Positions 26,899-34,761 of a stretch of 64,000 bases of DNA are shown in pieces. Origin of the DNA: Streptomyces scopuliridis RB72 (GTDB lineage Bacteria; Actinomycetota; Actinomycetes; Streptomycetales; Streptomycetaceae); NCBI RefSeq assembly GCF_000718095.1, contig NZ_JOEI01000010.1, forward strand, positions 144,486 to 208,485, in the 5' to 3' direction. How positions within the stretch are numbered: the stretch's first letter is position 1; every line of letters starts with the position of its first letter. The position numbers were made by a program, and so were the translations under genes. The notes below the pieces were generated by a model. The model ran no database searches and was not told the DNA's origin. It worked only from the letters and a program-made list of their open reading frames with translations.

Positions 26899-27881
26899 CC
26901 CAGGCCACTCTCACCCCCGCCCCCGCCCCCGCCCCCGCGCGCCCGCTGGCCCGGCTCCGTGACCCCGCCTGGTACCAGGAGTACGGCGTGTACGCGGCCG
27001 TGGCGGTCTTGCTGGTCTTCAACGCGCTGTTCACCGAGCACTTCATGACCGCCGACAATCTGCGCACCCAGCTCGTCCAGGTCGCCCCCATCGTCATCGT
27101 GGCGCTGGGCATGGCCTTGGTCATCGGCACCGAGGGCATCGATCTGTCGGTCGGCTCGACCATGGCACTCGCCGCCGCCCTGCTCCCGCTCTATCTCGGA
27201 TACGGGCTGGTGCCGGGGCTCGTCGTGGCCCTGCTCGCGGGAGCCGTCGTCGGAGCCGTCAACGGCACCCTGGTCTCATTGATCGGGCTGCAGCCCATCG
27301 TCGCCACCCTGGCCCTGTTCGTCGGCGGCCGGGGCATCGCCCTGGTCATGGCCGACGGCCAGCTCAAGCAGATCATCAACCCCGACATCCTCGCGCTCGG
27401 CACCGGATCTTTCCTCGGTGTCCCGCTGGTGGTGCTGATCGCCGGGGTGCTCGCGGTCGCCGTCGCCTTCCTGGTGCGGCGTACCACCTTCGGCCGTCAG
27501 ATCGTCGCCGTCGGAGGCAACCGGTCGGCCGCCTCCCTGGCGGGACTGCCGGTCACCCGCGTTCTGATGGGGGTGTACATACTCTGCGGAGTGCTGGCCG
27601 CCCTGGCGGGGATCCTCGCCACGGCCAGGCTGACGGCGAGCGACCCCTCCTCGCTCGGCACCCTCATGGAGCTCTCCGCCATCACGGCGGTCGTGGTCGG
27701 CGGAACCCCGCTCAACGGCGGCTCCATCCGGGTCCTGGGCACCGTCGCCGGCGCCCTGCTGATGCAGCTGCTGCGCGCCACCCTCGTCAAGCACGACCTG
27801 CCCGACTCCACCGCACAGATCGCCCAGGCGGCCATCATCATCGCCGCCGTCTACGTCGCCCGGGAGCGTCGGTCCCGATGA
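26895..27881 (+). CDS. Sugar ABC transporter permease (CUT2, YtfT/RbsC-like)
   Basis: A 328-residue membrane protein of the BPD_transp_2 family. The N-terminal Ala-Pro-rich tail precedes eight to ten hydrophobic helices. The family motif LVIGTEGIDLSVGS is near residue 75 and VVVGGTPLNGGSIRVLGT near 270. The start overlaps the ATPase stop (ATGA) and its own stop overlaps the next permease by ATGA, so all three are translationally coupled. It forms half of the membrane channel. Confidence 0.94.
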   Translation: MTQATLTPAPAPAPARPLARLRDPAWYQEYGVYAAVAVLLVFNALFTEHFMTADNLRTQLVQVAPIVIVALGMALVIGTEGIDLSVGSTMALAAALLPLYLGYGLVPGLVVALLAGAVVGAVNGTLVSLIGLQPIVATLALFVGGRGIALVMADGQLKQIINPDILALGTGSFLGVPLVVLIAGVLAVAVAFLVRRTTFGRQIVAVGGNRSAASLAGLPVTRVLMGVYILCGVLAALAGILATARLTASDPSSLGTLMELSAITAVVVGGTPLNGGSIRVLGTVAGALLMQLLRATLVKHDLPDSTAQIAQAAIIIAAVYVARERRSR

Positions 27882-28939
27882 ACGAAACCACACCCGCTCC
27901 GGTCGCTGCCGTCCCGGCGCCGAAGAAGACTCCCGCACCGGCCGGCGGCGGGGCTCCCCGCGAGGAACCCGCCGCCGAGACGCCCCTCAAGCAGCGTCTC
28001 GCCGAGCTCGTGCAGCGTCAGGGCGTGCTCGCGGTCCTTCTCGCGGTCATCCTCGTCGCCTCGTTCGTCTACCCGACGTTCGCCACCCTCGACAACGCCC
28101 GCGGCGTGACCGTCCAGGCGTCGTTCCTCGCCGTGGTGGCCCTCGGCATGACGCTGGTCATCATCACCGGAGGCATCGACCTGTCGGTCGGATCGGTGTT
28201 CGCGCTGGGAGGTGTGCTCGCGGCCTGGGCTTCACAATGGGGCTTCTTCACGGCGCTCCTGGTGCCCCTCGTGGTGTGCGGGGCGATCGGGCTGCTGAAC
28301 GGTTTCCTCATCGCCCGCGCCGGCATGGCCCCCTTCATCGTCACGCTCGCCACGCTGCTCGCGGCCCGGGGTCTGCTCCTCGCCCTCACGGACGAGGGCG
28401 CCACCACCTATCTGGTGCCCAAGGACTCCGTGTTCGCCGAGCTCGGGCAGGGCAGCGTCCTGGGCTTCGGTTATCCCCTCCTGATCGCCCTGGTGCTGTT
28501 CGGGGCGGGCGGAGTGCTGCTGCAACGGACCTCTTTCGGGCAGTCGCTGTTCGCGGTCGGCGGGAGCAGCGACGCGGCCGGCCTGATGGGGCTGCCCGTC
28601 GCCCGTACCAAGATCCTGGTCTACACGCTCAGCGGGCTGCTGGCGGGACTCGCCGGCGCGCTGAACGCGGCCAGGCTGTCCTCGGGCGTCACCATCGTCG
28701 GCGTCGGCATGGAGCTCGACGCCATCTCCGCCGTCGTCATCGGCGGCACGCTCCTCATCGGTGGCGCCGGCTCGGTCAGCGGCACGCTCTGGGGCGTCCT
28801 GCTGCTGGCCGTCATCCAGAACCTGATCAACCAGATCGGCTCGCTCAACTCCTCGTACCAGTCGGTGGTCAGCGGCGGCTTCCTTATCGTGGTCGTCGTG
28901 GCACAGCGCTATCTGGCGCGCAGCCGCAGAACCACCTGA
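27878..28939 (+). CDS. Sugar ABC transporter permease (CUT2, YjfF-like)
   Basis: A 353-residue membrane permease, second half of the heterodimeric CUT2 channel. A 45-residue polar N-terminus (Ala/Pro/Glu-rich) precedes the hydrophobic helices. The motifs LVIITGGIDLSVGSVFALGG and VIGGTLLIGGAGSVSGT are as in YjfF/RbsC. Having two different permeases with one fused ATPase is the arrangement of the E. coli YtfQ-YtfR-YtfT-YjfF galactofuranose system, which supports that substrate class. Hairpins follow before the regulator gene. Confidence 0.94.
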   Translation: MNETTPAPVAAVPAPKKTPAPAGGGAPREEPAAETPLKQRLAELVQRQGVLAVLLAVILVASFVYPTFATLDNARGVTVQASFLAVVALGMTLVIITGGIDLSVGSVFALGGVLAAWASQWGFFTALLVPLVVCGAIGLLNGFLIARAGMAPFIVTLATLLAARGLLLALTDEGATTYLVPKDSVFAELGQGSVLGFGYPLLIALVLFGAGGVLLQRTSFGQSLFAVGGSSDAAGLMGLPVARTKILVYTLSGLLAGLAGALNAARLSSGVTIVGVGMELDAISAVVIGGTLLIGGAGSVSGTLWGVLLLAVIQNLINQIGSLNSSYQSVVSGGFLIVVVVAQRYLARSRRTT

Positions 28940-28945
28940 ACCAGG

Positions 28946-29013
28946 CCGGGTTCCGCGTGGCCGTCCGGCCACCGGGACCCGGCCACCCCAGGGCCCCGGA
29001 CCTCACCGGGGCC
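28946..29013 (+). terminator. Two hairpins between transporter operon and regulator
   Basis: An imperfect stem spanning 28946-28982 (17 pairs with one bulge, 2-nt loop) is followed by a perfect 8-bp stem GGCCCCGG/CCGGGGCC at 28992-29013. They sit in the 101-nt gap between the last permease and the LacI gene and may reduce read-through into the regulator. Confidence 0.5.
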
Positions 29014-29040
29014 GGGTTCCCTGTCGAGTCAAGGAGTGCC

Positions 29041-30084
29041 GTGGGCGTCAGCCTCAAGGACGTTGCGCAACGGGCGGGCGTGTCCATCAAGACCGTGTCG
29101 AACGTGGTCAACAACTATCAGCACGTCACCCCCCAGATGCGGGCCAAGGTGCAGCGGGCCATCGACGAACTCGGCTACCGGCCCAATCTCACCGCGCGCC
29201 ATCTGCGCAAGGGGCGCACCGGCATCATCGCCCTGGCCGTACCCGAGTTCGGCAACCCGTACTTCGCCGAACTGGCCGGCGCGGTCATCGACGCGGCGGC
29301 CAGGCACGACTACACCGTGCTGGTCGACCACACCGCCGGCCTGCGCGAGAACGAGCTCCTGGTCTGCCAGGGCTTCCGCTCGCATGTGATCGACGGCGTC
29401 ATCCTCAGCCCGATCCACCTGGAGACCGAGGACCTCATGGCGCGCAGCGAGACCGCGCCCCTGGTCCTGCTGGGGGAGCGCGAGTACGAGGCCCCGTACG
29501 ACCACATCGCCATCGACAACGTCACGGCGGCCCGCGCGGCCGTACGCCACCTCCTCGACCGCGGCCACCGCCGTATCGCCTTCCTCGGCTCACGCACCGG
29601 CCGCGAACGCCAGCCGGCCCATCTGCGGCTGCGCGGCTGGCGCGAGGAACTGGTGGCCGCGGGCATCGCGCCCGACGAGAGCCTGGTGATCGTCACCGAC
29701 GGCTACGGACGGGAGGACGGCGCCGCCGCCATGGCCGCGCTTCTCGACCGGGGGGAGCGACCGGACGCCGTCTTCGCCTACAACGACCTCATCGCCATCG
29801 GCGCGATGCGCACGCTCACCGAACGCGGTCTGCGCATCCCTGACGATGTCGCCGTCGTCGGCTTCGACGACATCGAGGAGAGCCGGTACGGGGCCACCAC
29901 GCTCACCACCATCGCCCCGGACAAGGAGGCCATCGCCCGGCTCGCCGTCGACAGTCTCGTCGAACGGCTCTCGGGCGAGCCGGTGGCCGAACCCCGCAGG
30001 CCCCGCCCCGGCTACCGCCTGGTCGTCCGCGAATCCACCGCGTCCCGAAGGACCCCGGACCCGGGGCAGCCGGGACACGCCTGA
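29041..30084 (+). CDS. LacI-family transcriptional regulator (controls CUT2/GH2 locus)
   Basis: A 347-residue repressor starting at GTG 29041 with AAGGAG 4 nt upstream. The HTH SLKDVAQRAGVSIKTVSNVV and hinge (RPNLTARHLRKGRTG) are followed by a periplasmic-binding-like effector domain (AVVGFDDIEESRYGATTLTT). It is closely similar in layout and wording to the LacI protein at 5326. The most visible difference in the recognition helix is VSIKT here against VSPKT there, while the candidate operators differ as TTGCAAC and TTACATC half-sites. Located downstream of the transporter operon and upstream of galM, it probably senses the transported pentose or galactose. Confidence 0.93.
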   Translation: MGVSLKDVAQRAGVSIKTVSNVVNNYQHVTPQMRAKVQRAIDELGYRPNLTARHLRKGRTGIIALAVPEFGNPYFAELAGAVIDAAARHDYTVLVDHTAGLRENELLVCQGFRSHVIDGVILSPIHLETEDLMARSETAPLVLLGEREYEAPYDHIAIDNVTAARAAVRHLLDRGHRRIAFLGSRTGRERQPAHLRLRGWREELVAAGIAPDESLVIVTDGYGREDGAAAMAALLDRGERPDAVFAYNDLIAIGAMRTLTERGLRIPDDVAVVGFDDIEESRYGATTLTTIAPDKEAIARLAVDSLVERLSGEPVAEPRRPRPGYRLVVRESTASRRTPDPGQPGHA

Positions 30085-30176
30085 AGCGCGGCGGCGGGAC
30101 CCCGGGACGCATCCGCACGCGCCGCCCCTGGCAGCCCACGCTCCTCCCCGCCATCCGTTCGTCGCAAGGATCCCTG

Positions 30177-31277
30177 ATGCCCACCCCCACCGCGCACAGC
30201 AAGCCGTTCGGCACCGCTCCCGGGCGGAAGGAGGTCGATCTCTGGACGCTCGACTCCGGATCCGGAGTCCGGGCCGAGATCCTCACCTACGGCGGCATCC
30301 TGCACCGGCTCATGGTGCCCGACACCGCGGGAGACACCGCGTCGGTCGTCCGCTCGCTCGCCTCCCTCGACGACTACACGGGGAAGAACCCCTACTTCGG
30401 GGCCCTCATCGGCCGTTACGCGAACCGCATCGCGCACGGCCGCTTCACCCTGGACGGCGCGGTGCACCACATCCCCGCCAACGACCGCGGCCACGCGCTG
30501 CACGGCGGTCCCGACGGCTTCCACACCAGAGTGTGGAAGGCCGCGGCCCACCGTACGGACCGCACCGCGGCGCTCCGGCTCACCCTGCACAGCGCCGATG
30601 GCGACATGGGATTCCCCGGCGCGCTCGACGTCACCGTGACGTACACGCTCGACACCGAAGGCACCCTCGCCCTCGACTACACCGCGACCACCGACCGCCC
30701 CACGGTCGTCAACCTCACCAACCACGCCTACTTCGACCTCACCGGCGGGGGCGGCATCCTCGGCCATACCCTCCAGGTGGACGCCGACGGGTATCTGCCC
30801 GTCGACGGAGGGGGCATCCCGCGCGGCCCCGCCGTACCCGTCCGGCACACCCCCTTCGACCTCACCGTTCCGCACCCGCTGGGGGACCGGATCGGCCTGC
30901 CCGACGAACAGCTCAGTGCGGCCGGGGGTTTCGACCACTGCTGGGTCCTGCGGGACGCGGAACCGGGACGCGCCGCAGACCCGCGCCGAGCCGCCCGTCT
31001 CGCCGCCCCCGGCGAGGCGAGGGTGATGGAGGTATGGACCACGGAACCCGGCATCCAGGTCTACACCGCCAACCAGCTCGACGGCTCCCTCACCGACCCC
31101 GCCGGCCGGCCGCACGAACGGCACGGCGCCGTCTGCCTGGAGACCCAGCACCTGCCCGACTCGCCCAACCGCCCGGGTCATCCCTCCACGCTGCTGCGCC
31201 CGGATGAAGTGGCCTCCAGCCGGACCGAGTTGAGGTTCCCACACCTCAGGCGGGGACGGGACGCCACCGGCGGCTGA
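30177..31277 (+). CDS. galM: Aldose 1-epimerase
   Basis: A 366-residue mutarotase that interconverts alpha and beta anomers of aldoses such as galactose, feeding sugars to kinases. Diagnostic segments are YFGALIGRYANRIAHGRF, the catalytic-His segment VNLTNHAYFDL, a conserved HALHGG and the C-terminal catalytic Glu in CLETQHLPDSPN. The ATG at 30177 is preceded by AAGGAT. Its position after the CUT2 transporter and LacI gene fits a role in processing imported galactose- or arabinose-type sugars. An insertion of about 15 residues around AEPGRAADPRRAARL is unusual but lies in a loop. Confidence 0.93.
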   Translation: MPTPTAHSKPFGTAPGRKEVDLWTLDSGSGVRAEILTYGGILHRLMVPDTAGDTASVVRSLASLDDYTGKNPYFGALIGRYANRIAHGRFTLDGAVHHIPANDRGHALHGGPDGFHTRVWKAAAHRTDRTAALRLTLHSADGDMGFPGALDVTVTYTLDTEGTLALDYTATTDRPTVVNLTNHAYFDLTGGGGILGHTLQVDADGYLPVDGGGIPRGPAVPVRHTPFDLTVPHPLGDRIGLPDEQLSAAGGFDHCWVLRDAEPGRAADPRRAARLAAPGEARVMEVWTTEPGIQVYTANQLDGSLTDPAGRPHERHGAVCLETQHLPDSPNRPGHPSTLLRPDEVASSRTELRFPHLRRGRDATGG

Positions 31278-31497
31278 ACGGTCCCCGCGGACGACGGCGG
31301 GACGGCGCGCGGCCCTTCTGAGTGCGTCGTCCCGTGCTGTCAACGGAGCATCGGCAGGGGAATTACCGCGCGATGGGCCACCGGTTACCGCCCGGAGTTA
31401 GCGTCCGTGAGTCCTCAGGGACACAGGCGTCCTCCAGAGGCGGACGGCGGGGGTGTGTACATACGAGCGGTGACGAACATAGAGGAGGCGCCTCGCC

Positions 31498-32820
31498 ATG
31501 ACAGGCAATGAGTGGCGACGGGCCGTGGTGTTGGGCGGGAGCATCGCGGGCCTGCTCGCGTCCCGGGCACTGTCGGAGACGTACGACGAGGTCGTCGTGG
31601 TGGACCGCGACGAGTTGACCGGCCTTCCCGAGCCCCGGAAGGGGGTGCCCCAAGGGCGCCACGTGCACGGGATCCTGGCGCGGGGGCAGCAGATCCTCGA
31701 AGAGTACTTCCCCGGTATCACCGGGCAGTTGGAGGAGTCGGGCGCGGTCACGGGCGATGTGGCCGGGAATGTCCGCTGGATCATGGACGGCGTCGCGATG
31801 AGCAAGGGCGACTCCGGGCTGCTCGCGGTGTCCGTCTCCCGGCCGACACTGGAGGCCCATGTCCGCCGCCGGGTGAGGGCGTTGCCGAATGTCGAGTTCC
31901 TCGACCACCGTGAGGTAGTCGGCCTGCGCTTCGCCCCTGGGGCGCGCCAGGTGACGGGCGTACGGACGGTGGAGCGCGGCGGTTCCGGCGATGCCTCCGT
32001 CCTCCCCGCCGATCTGGTGGTCGACGCCCTGGGGCGTGGCTCGCGGGTCCCGCGCTGGCTGAGACACCACGGCTGGCCGACTGTCCCGGAGGAACGGACC
32101 CAGGTGGGCCTCACCTATACGACACGCCACTACCGCGTAGGGCCCGAACCGTCGCCCGGTGATCTCTCGGTCGACATCGTTGCCACACCGGACCACCCGC
32201 GAGGGGCGATTTGCGCCCGCATCGACGGCGGGCGCCAGATCGTGACCGCGTACGGAATCCTCGGCGACGTGCCGCCCACCGACCCCGAGGGCTTTCTCGA
32301 CTTCCTCAAGTCGCTCTCGTCACCCGAGGTCTACGAGGCGATGGTCGACCGGGAGCCGCTCGACGCCCCGGTGTCCTACCGGTTCCCCGCGAGTCTGCGC
32401 CGCCGCTACGAGCGGATGACACGCTTGCCGGCCGGGCTGCTCGCCGTGGGCGACGCGGTGTGCAGCTTCAACCCCACGTACGGACAGGGCATGACGGTCG
32501 CGGCCCTCGGTTCGCTCGTGCTGCGCGCGCACACGGCGGGCGGCAGCCTGCCCGATCCGCTCGCGTACTTCCGCGATCTCGCCCATGAGGCGGTCGACGA
32601 GGCGTGGCGGCAGGCGCTCAGCAACGATCTGGGGTTCCCCGGTGTCGAGGGGGACCGAACGCCGGAGATCCTCGCCGACCAGGAGTACATCGGCCGGATC
32701 CTGGAGGCCGCGCAGCGGAACGGTGACGTCGCGGCGGCCTACGCGCGGGTCATCGGTCTCGTCGACCCGCCCGAGGCCCTTCGCACCCCTGAGGTGCGTG
32801 CGGCGCTGGGGGCCGGCTGA
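31498..32820 (+). CDS. FAD-dependent oxidoreductase (epoxidase/monooxygenase type)
   Basis: A 440-residue flavoprotein of the p-hydroxybenzoate-hydroxylase-like group. The N-terminal dinucleotide fold has AVVLGGSIAGLLASRAL in place of the usual GxGxxG and is followed by EPRKGVPQGRHVHG. The second FAD motif is GDAVCSFNPTYGQGMTVAA near residue 320. Proteins with this exact signature include epoxidases of polyketide pathways (MonCI-like). GGAGG lies upstream of the ATG. It opens the biosynthetic cluster and is followed by an epoxide-hydrolase-like gene in the same direction, suggesting an epoxidation/hydrolysis pair. The reduced flavin or NADPH source could be one of the two reductases in the cluster. 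Confidence 0.85.
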   Translation: MTGNEWRRAVVLGGSIAGLLASRALSETYDEVVVVDRDELTGLPEPRKGVPQGRHVHGILARGQQILEEYFPGITGQLEESGAVTGDVAGNVRWIMDGVAMSKGDSGLLAVSVSRPTLEAHVRRRVRALPNVEFLDHREVVGLRFAPGARQVTGVRTVERGGSGDASVLPADLVVDALGRGSRVPRWLRHHGWPTVPEERTQVGLTYTTRHYRVGPEPSPGDLSVDIVATPDHPRGAICARIDGGRQIVTAYGILGDVPPTDPEGFLDFLKSLSSPEVYEAMVDREPLDAPVSYRFPASLRRRYERMTRLPAGLLAVGDAVCSFNPTYGQGMTVAALGSLVLRAHTAGGSLPDPLAYFRDLAHEAVDEAWRQALSNDLGFPGVEGDRTPEILADQEYIGRILEAAQRNGDVAAAYARVIGLVDPPEALRTPEVRAALGAG

Positions 32821-32967
32821 CGCGTTCGACGCGCCCGCGACGTCACGGTCCGGGCGCACTCCGCCGGGGCGGGTTTCCGCACCACGGCCCGGAAACCCGC
32901 CGGTCATGCCCGCGCACACCGGTCACCGACGCCGACACGCCCATCTCCCCATGGACAGGCAGCCTTG

Positions 32968-33819
32968 ATGCAGATCCCCTTGAACGAGCTGGTCTTCGAC
33001 GTCGATGTGGCGGGACCCGAGGACGGCGAATCCGTACTCCTCCTCCACGGCTTTCCCCATAACCGGCAGTCCTGGACCGACATCGCGCCGGTCCTGCACC
33101 GGGCCGGGCTGCGCACCATCGCCCCCGACCAGCGTGGATACTCACCGGGTGCCCGTCCGGAACCGACCGAGGCGTACGCGCTGCCGGAGCTCGCGGGCGA
33201 CGCGCTGGGCATCCTGGACGCCCTCGGCATCGCGTCGGCGCACGTGGCCGGCCACGACTGGGGCGCGGTCGTCGGCTGGTACATGGCGGCGCGTACGCCG
33301 GAGCGGGTACGGAGCCTGACGGCGTCCGCGTTCCCCCATCTGGACGCCTACCAGCACGCGCTGCGCGTCGACCCGGAACAGCGCGACAACTCCGGGTACA
33401 TCGAGGTGCTCAGCGCCGAGAACGCGGCCGACTCCTTCCTCGCCGACGGCGCGGCCGGGCTCGACGGCTGGTTCCGGCAGGCCGGCGAGGGCGTGCTGAG
33501 CGAGGAGCAGATCCGGCGGTACGTCCGCACGCATACCGCCCCCGGGACGCTGCGGGCCGCGCTCCAGTGGTACCGGGCGGGCACCCTGCGGGACGACAAC
33601 GGTCCACTCGGGCCCGTCACCGTACCGACCACGCACATCTGGAGCGAACACGACCCCTCGGTCAGTGTCTTCGCCGCGGAGCACACCGCCGACCATGTGA
33701 CGGGGGAGTACCGTTTCGTGCGGCTCCAAGGGGTCTCGCACTGGCAGCCCCAGCAGGTGCCGGAGACGATCGCCGCGGAGATCCTGCGCCGTGCGGGCCG
33801 AGGCGGGGGGCTCGTCTAG
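32968..33819 (+). CDS. Alpha/beta hydrolase, epoxide-hydrolase/dehalogenase type
   Basis: A 283-residue alpha/beta hydrolase with HGFPHNRQSW (oxyanion strand), nucleophile D97 in AGHDWGAVVGW and catalytic H258 in GVSHWQPQQVPE. An Asp nucleophile points to epoxide hydrolase or dehalogenase chemistry rather than esterase. ATG at 32968 is used, though TTG at 32965 is also in frame. It lies 147 nt after the FAD oxidoreductase, convergent with the NmrA-like gene. The two stop codons share the CTAG at 33816-33819. In the cluster it could open an epoxide made by the preceding flavoprotein (inference). Confidence 0.85.
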   Translation: MQIPLNELVFDVDVAGPEDGESVLLLHGFPHNRQSWTDIAPVLHRAGLRTIAPDQRGYSPGARPEPTEAYALPELAGDALGILDALGIASAHVAGHDWGAVVGWYMAARTPERVRSLTASAFPHLDAYQHALRVDPEQRDNSGYIEVLSAENAADSFLADGAAGLDGWFRQAGEGVLSEEQIRRYVRTHTAPGTLRAALQWYRAGTLRDDNGPLGPVTVPTTHIWSEHDPSVSVFAAEHTADHVTGEYRFVRLQGVSHWQPQQVPETIAAEILRRAGRGGGLV

Positions 33820-34640
33820 GGCCTGTCTTCAAAGTAGCGCCGTCCGCCCGAAGGGCGGGCCCGGGGGCGTCCGGTGCGTGCGATCGCAAGGCGGAGGGTC
33901 GCCCCAGTACTGGACCAGCCGAACAGTTTCGCCACAAAGCGGGCCTGCTCCTCCGGCAGGCCCTCCGCGGTGAGCCCGGCCACATAGTCCTCCTCGGAGA
34001 CCGGTACGTAACGGATCGCGCGGCCGGTCGCCTTGGCGATCGTGTCGACCGCCTCACCCATGCTCAGGGCGCGCGGGCCCGAGAGCGCGTAGGTGGTCTC
34101 CTGGTGTCCGCCGCCGGTGAGTACGGCCGCCGCGACCTCCGCGATGTCCTCCGCGTCGATGAACGGCTCCAGTCCGTCGCCGCACGGCAACCGCAGTTCC
34201 CCGGCCCGTACCGGCGCGCTCAGGGTCTCGTCCTCGGTGAAGCCCTGCATGAACCAGGTCGGCCGGAGAATCGTCCAGGCGGCGCCGGAGTCCTTGAGCG
34301 CGTTCTCCGTCGCCAGCAGCTCCGGTTCGCCGGAGTCGTCCCAGCCGCGCGCCGAGAGCAGCACCAGCCGCTCGACACCCCTCTCGACGGCGAACGGGGC
34401 GAACGCCCGCATCCGTTCGCCGGCGTTCTCATCCTGCGAGTCCACCAGATAGGCGGCGCGCGCCCCGGACACCGCGGTCTCCCAGGTGGCCTCGTCGAAC
34501 CAGTCGAACCGGACCGAAGTGGAGCGCGACACCGGCCTGACGTCCTCGCCGAGCCGCCGAAGCCGCTCCACCACATGCCGGCCGGTCTTGCCGGTGCTGC
34601 CGACGACCAGGAGGGGACCATGTTCGTTAGCGCGTCTCAT
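33816..34640 (-). CDS. NmrA-like NAD(P)-binding protein with probably replaced C-terminus
   Basis: A 274-residue Rossmann-fold protein of the NmrA/atypical SDR group (QOR2-like). The dinucleotide motif is GSTGKTGRHVVERL, and ILRPTWFMQGF and FIDAEDIAEVAAAVL are typical. It may act as a redox sensor or an NADPH-dependent reductase. The last about 32 residues (from SSTGATLRLAIARTG) do not look like the family. They are the translation of a repeat-like sequence ending in the CTAG stop shared with the convergent hydrolase, so the original 3' end was probably lost. The start is weakly supported: ATG 34640 is chosen and ATG 34667 is possible. It sits among biosynthetic-cluster genes. Confidence 0.8.
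   Translation of the reverse strand: MRRANEHGPLLVVGSTGKTGRHVVERLRRLGEDVRPVSRSTSVRFDWFDEATWETAVSGARAAYLVDSQDENAGERMRAFAPFAVERGVERLVLLSARGWDDSGEPELLATENALKDSGAAWTILRPTWFMQGFTEDETLSAPVRAGELRLPCGDGLEPFIDAEDIAEVAAAVLTGGGHQETTYALSGPRALSMGEAVDTIAKATGRAIRYVPVSEEDYVAGLTAEGLPEEQARFVAKLFGWSSTGATLRLAIARTGRPRARPSGGRRYFEDRP
33817..33915. repeat. Putative dispersed Streptomyces repeat forming the 3' end of the NmrA-like gene
   Basis: Just after the convergent stops the sequence runs AGGGCCTGTCTTCAAAGTAG, then a CCGCCCGAAGGGCGG hairpin, then GTGCGTGCGATCGCAAGG. This combination resembles intergenic repeats I associate with Streptomyces genomes. It is recalled from memory, not searched. It marks a junction between native coding sequence and inserted DNA. 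Confidence 0.45.
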
Positions 34641-34761
34641 GGGGCGAGTAGACCATGAACTCTCCATGTGGATCAGAGCAGTTGGCCGAAAGGCGCCGGT
34701 GATCCGGGGCGTGTCGCGAGGGCGGGAACGGTGTGCTCGCGAATCCGCCGCGACCGCGGTC

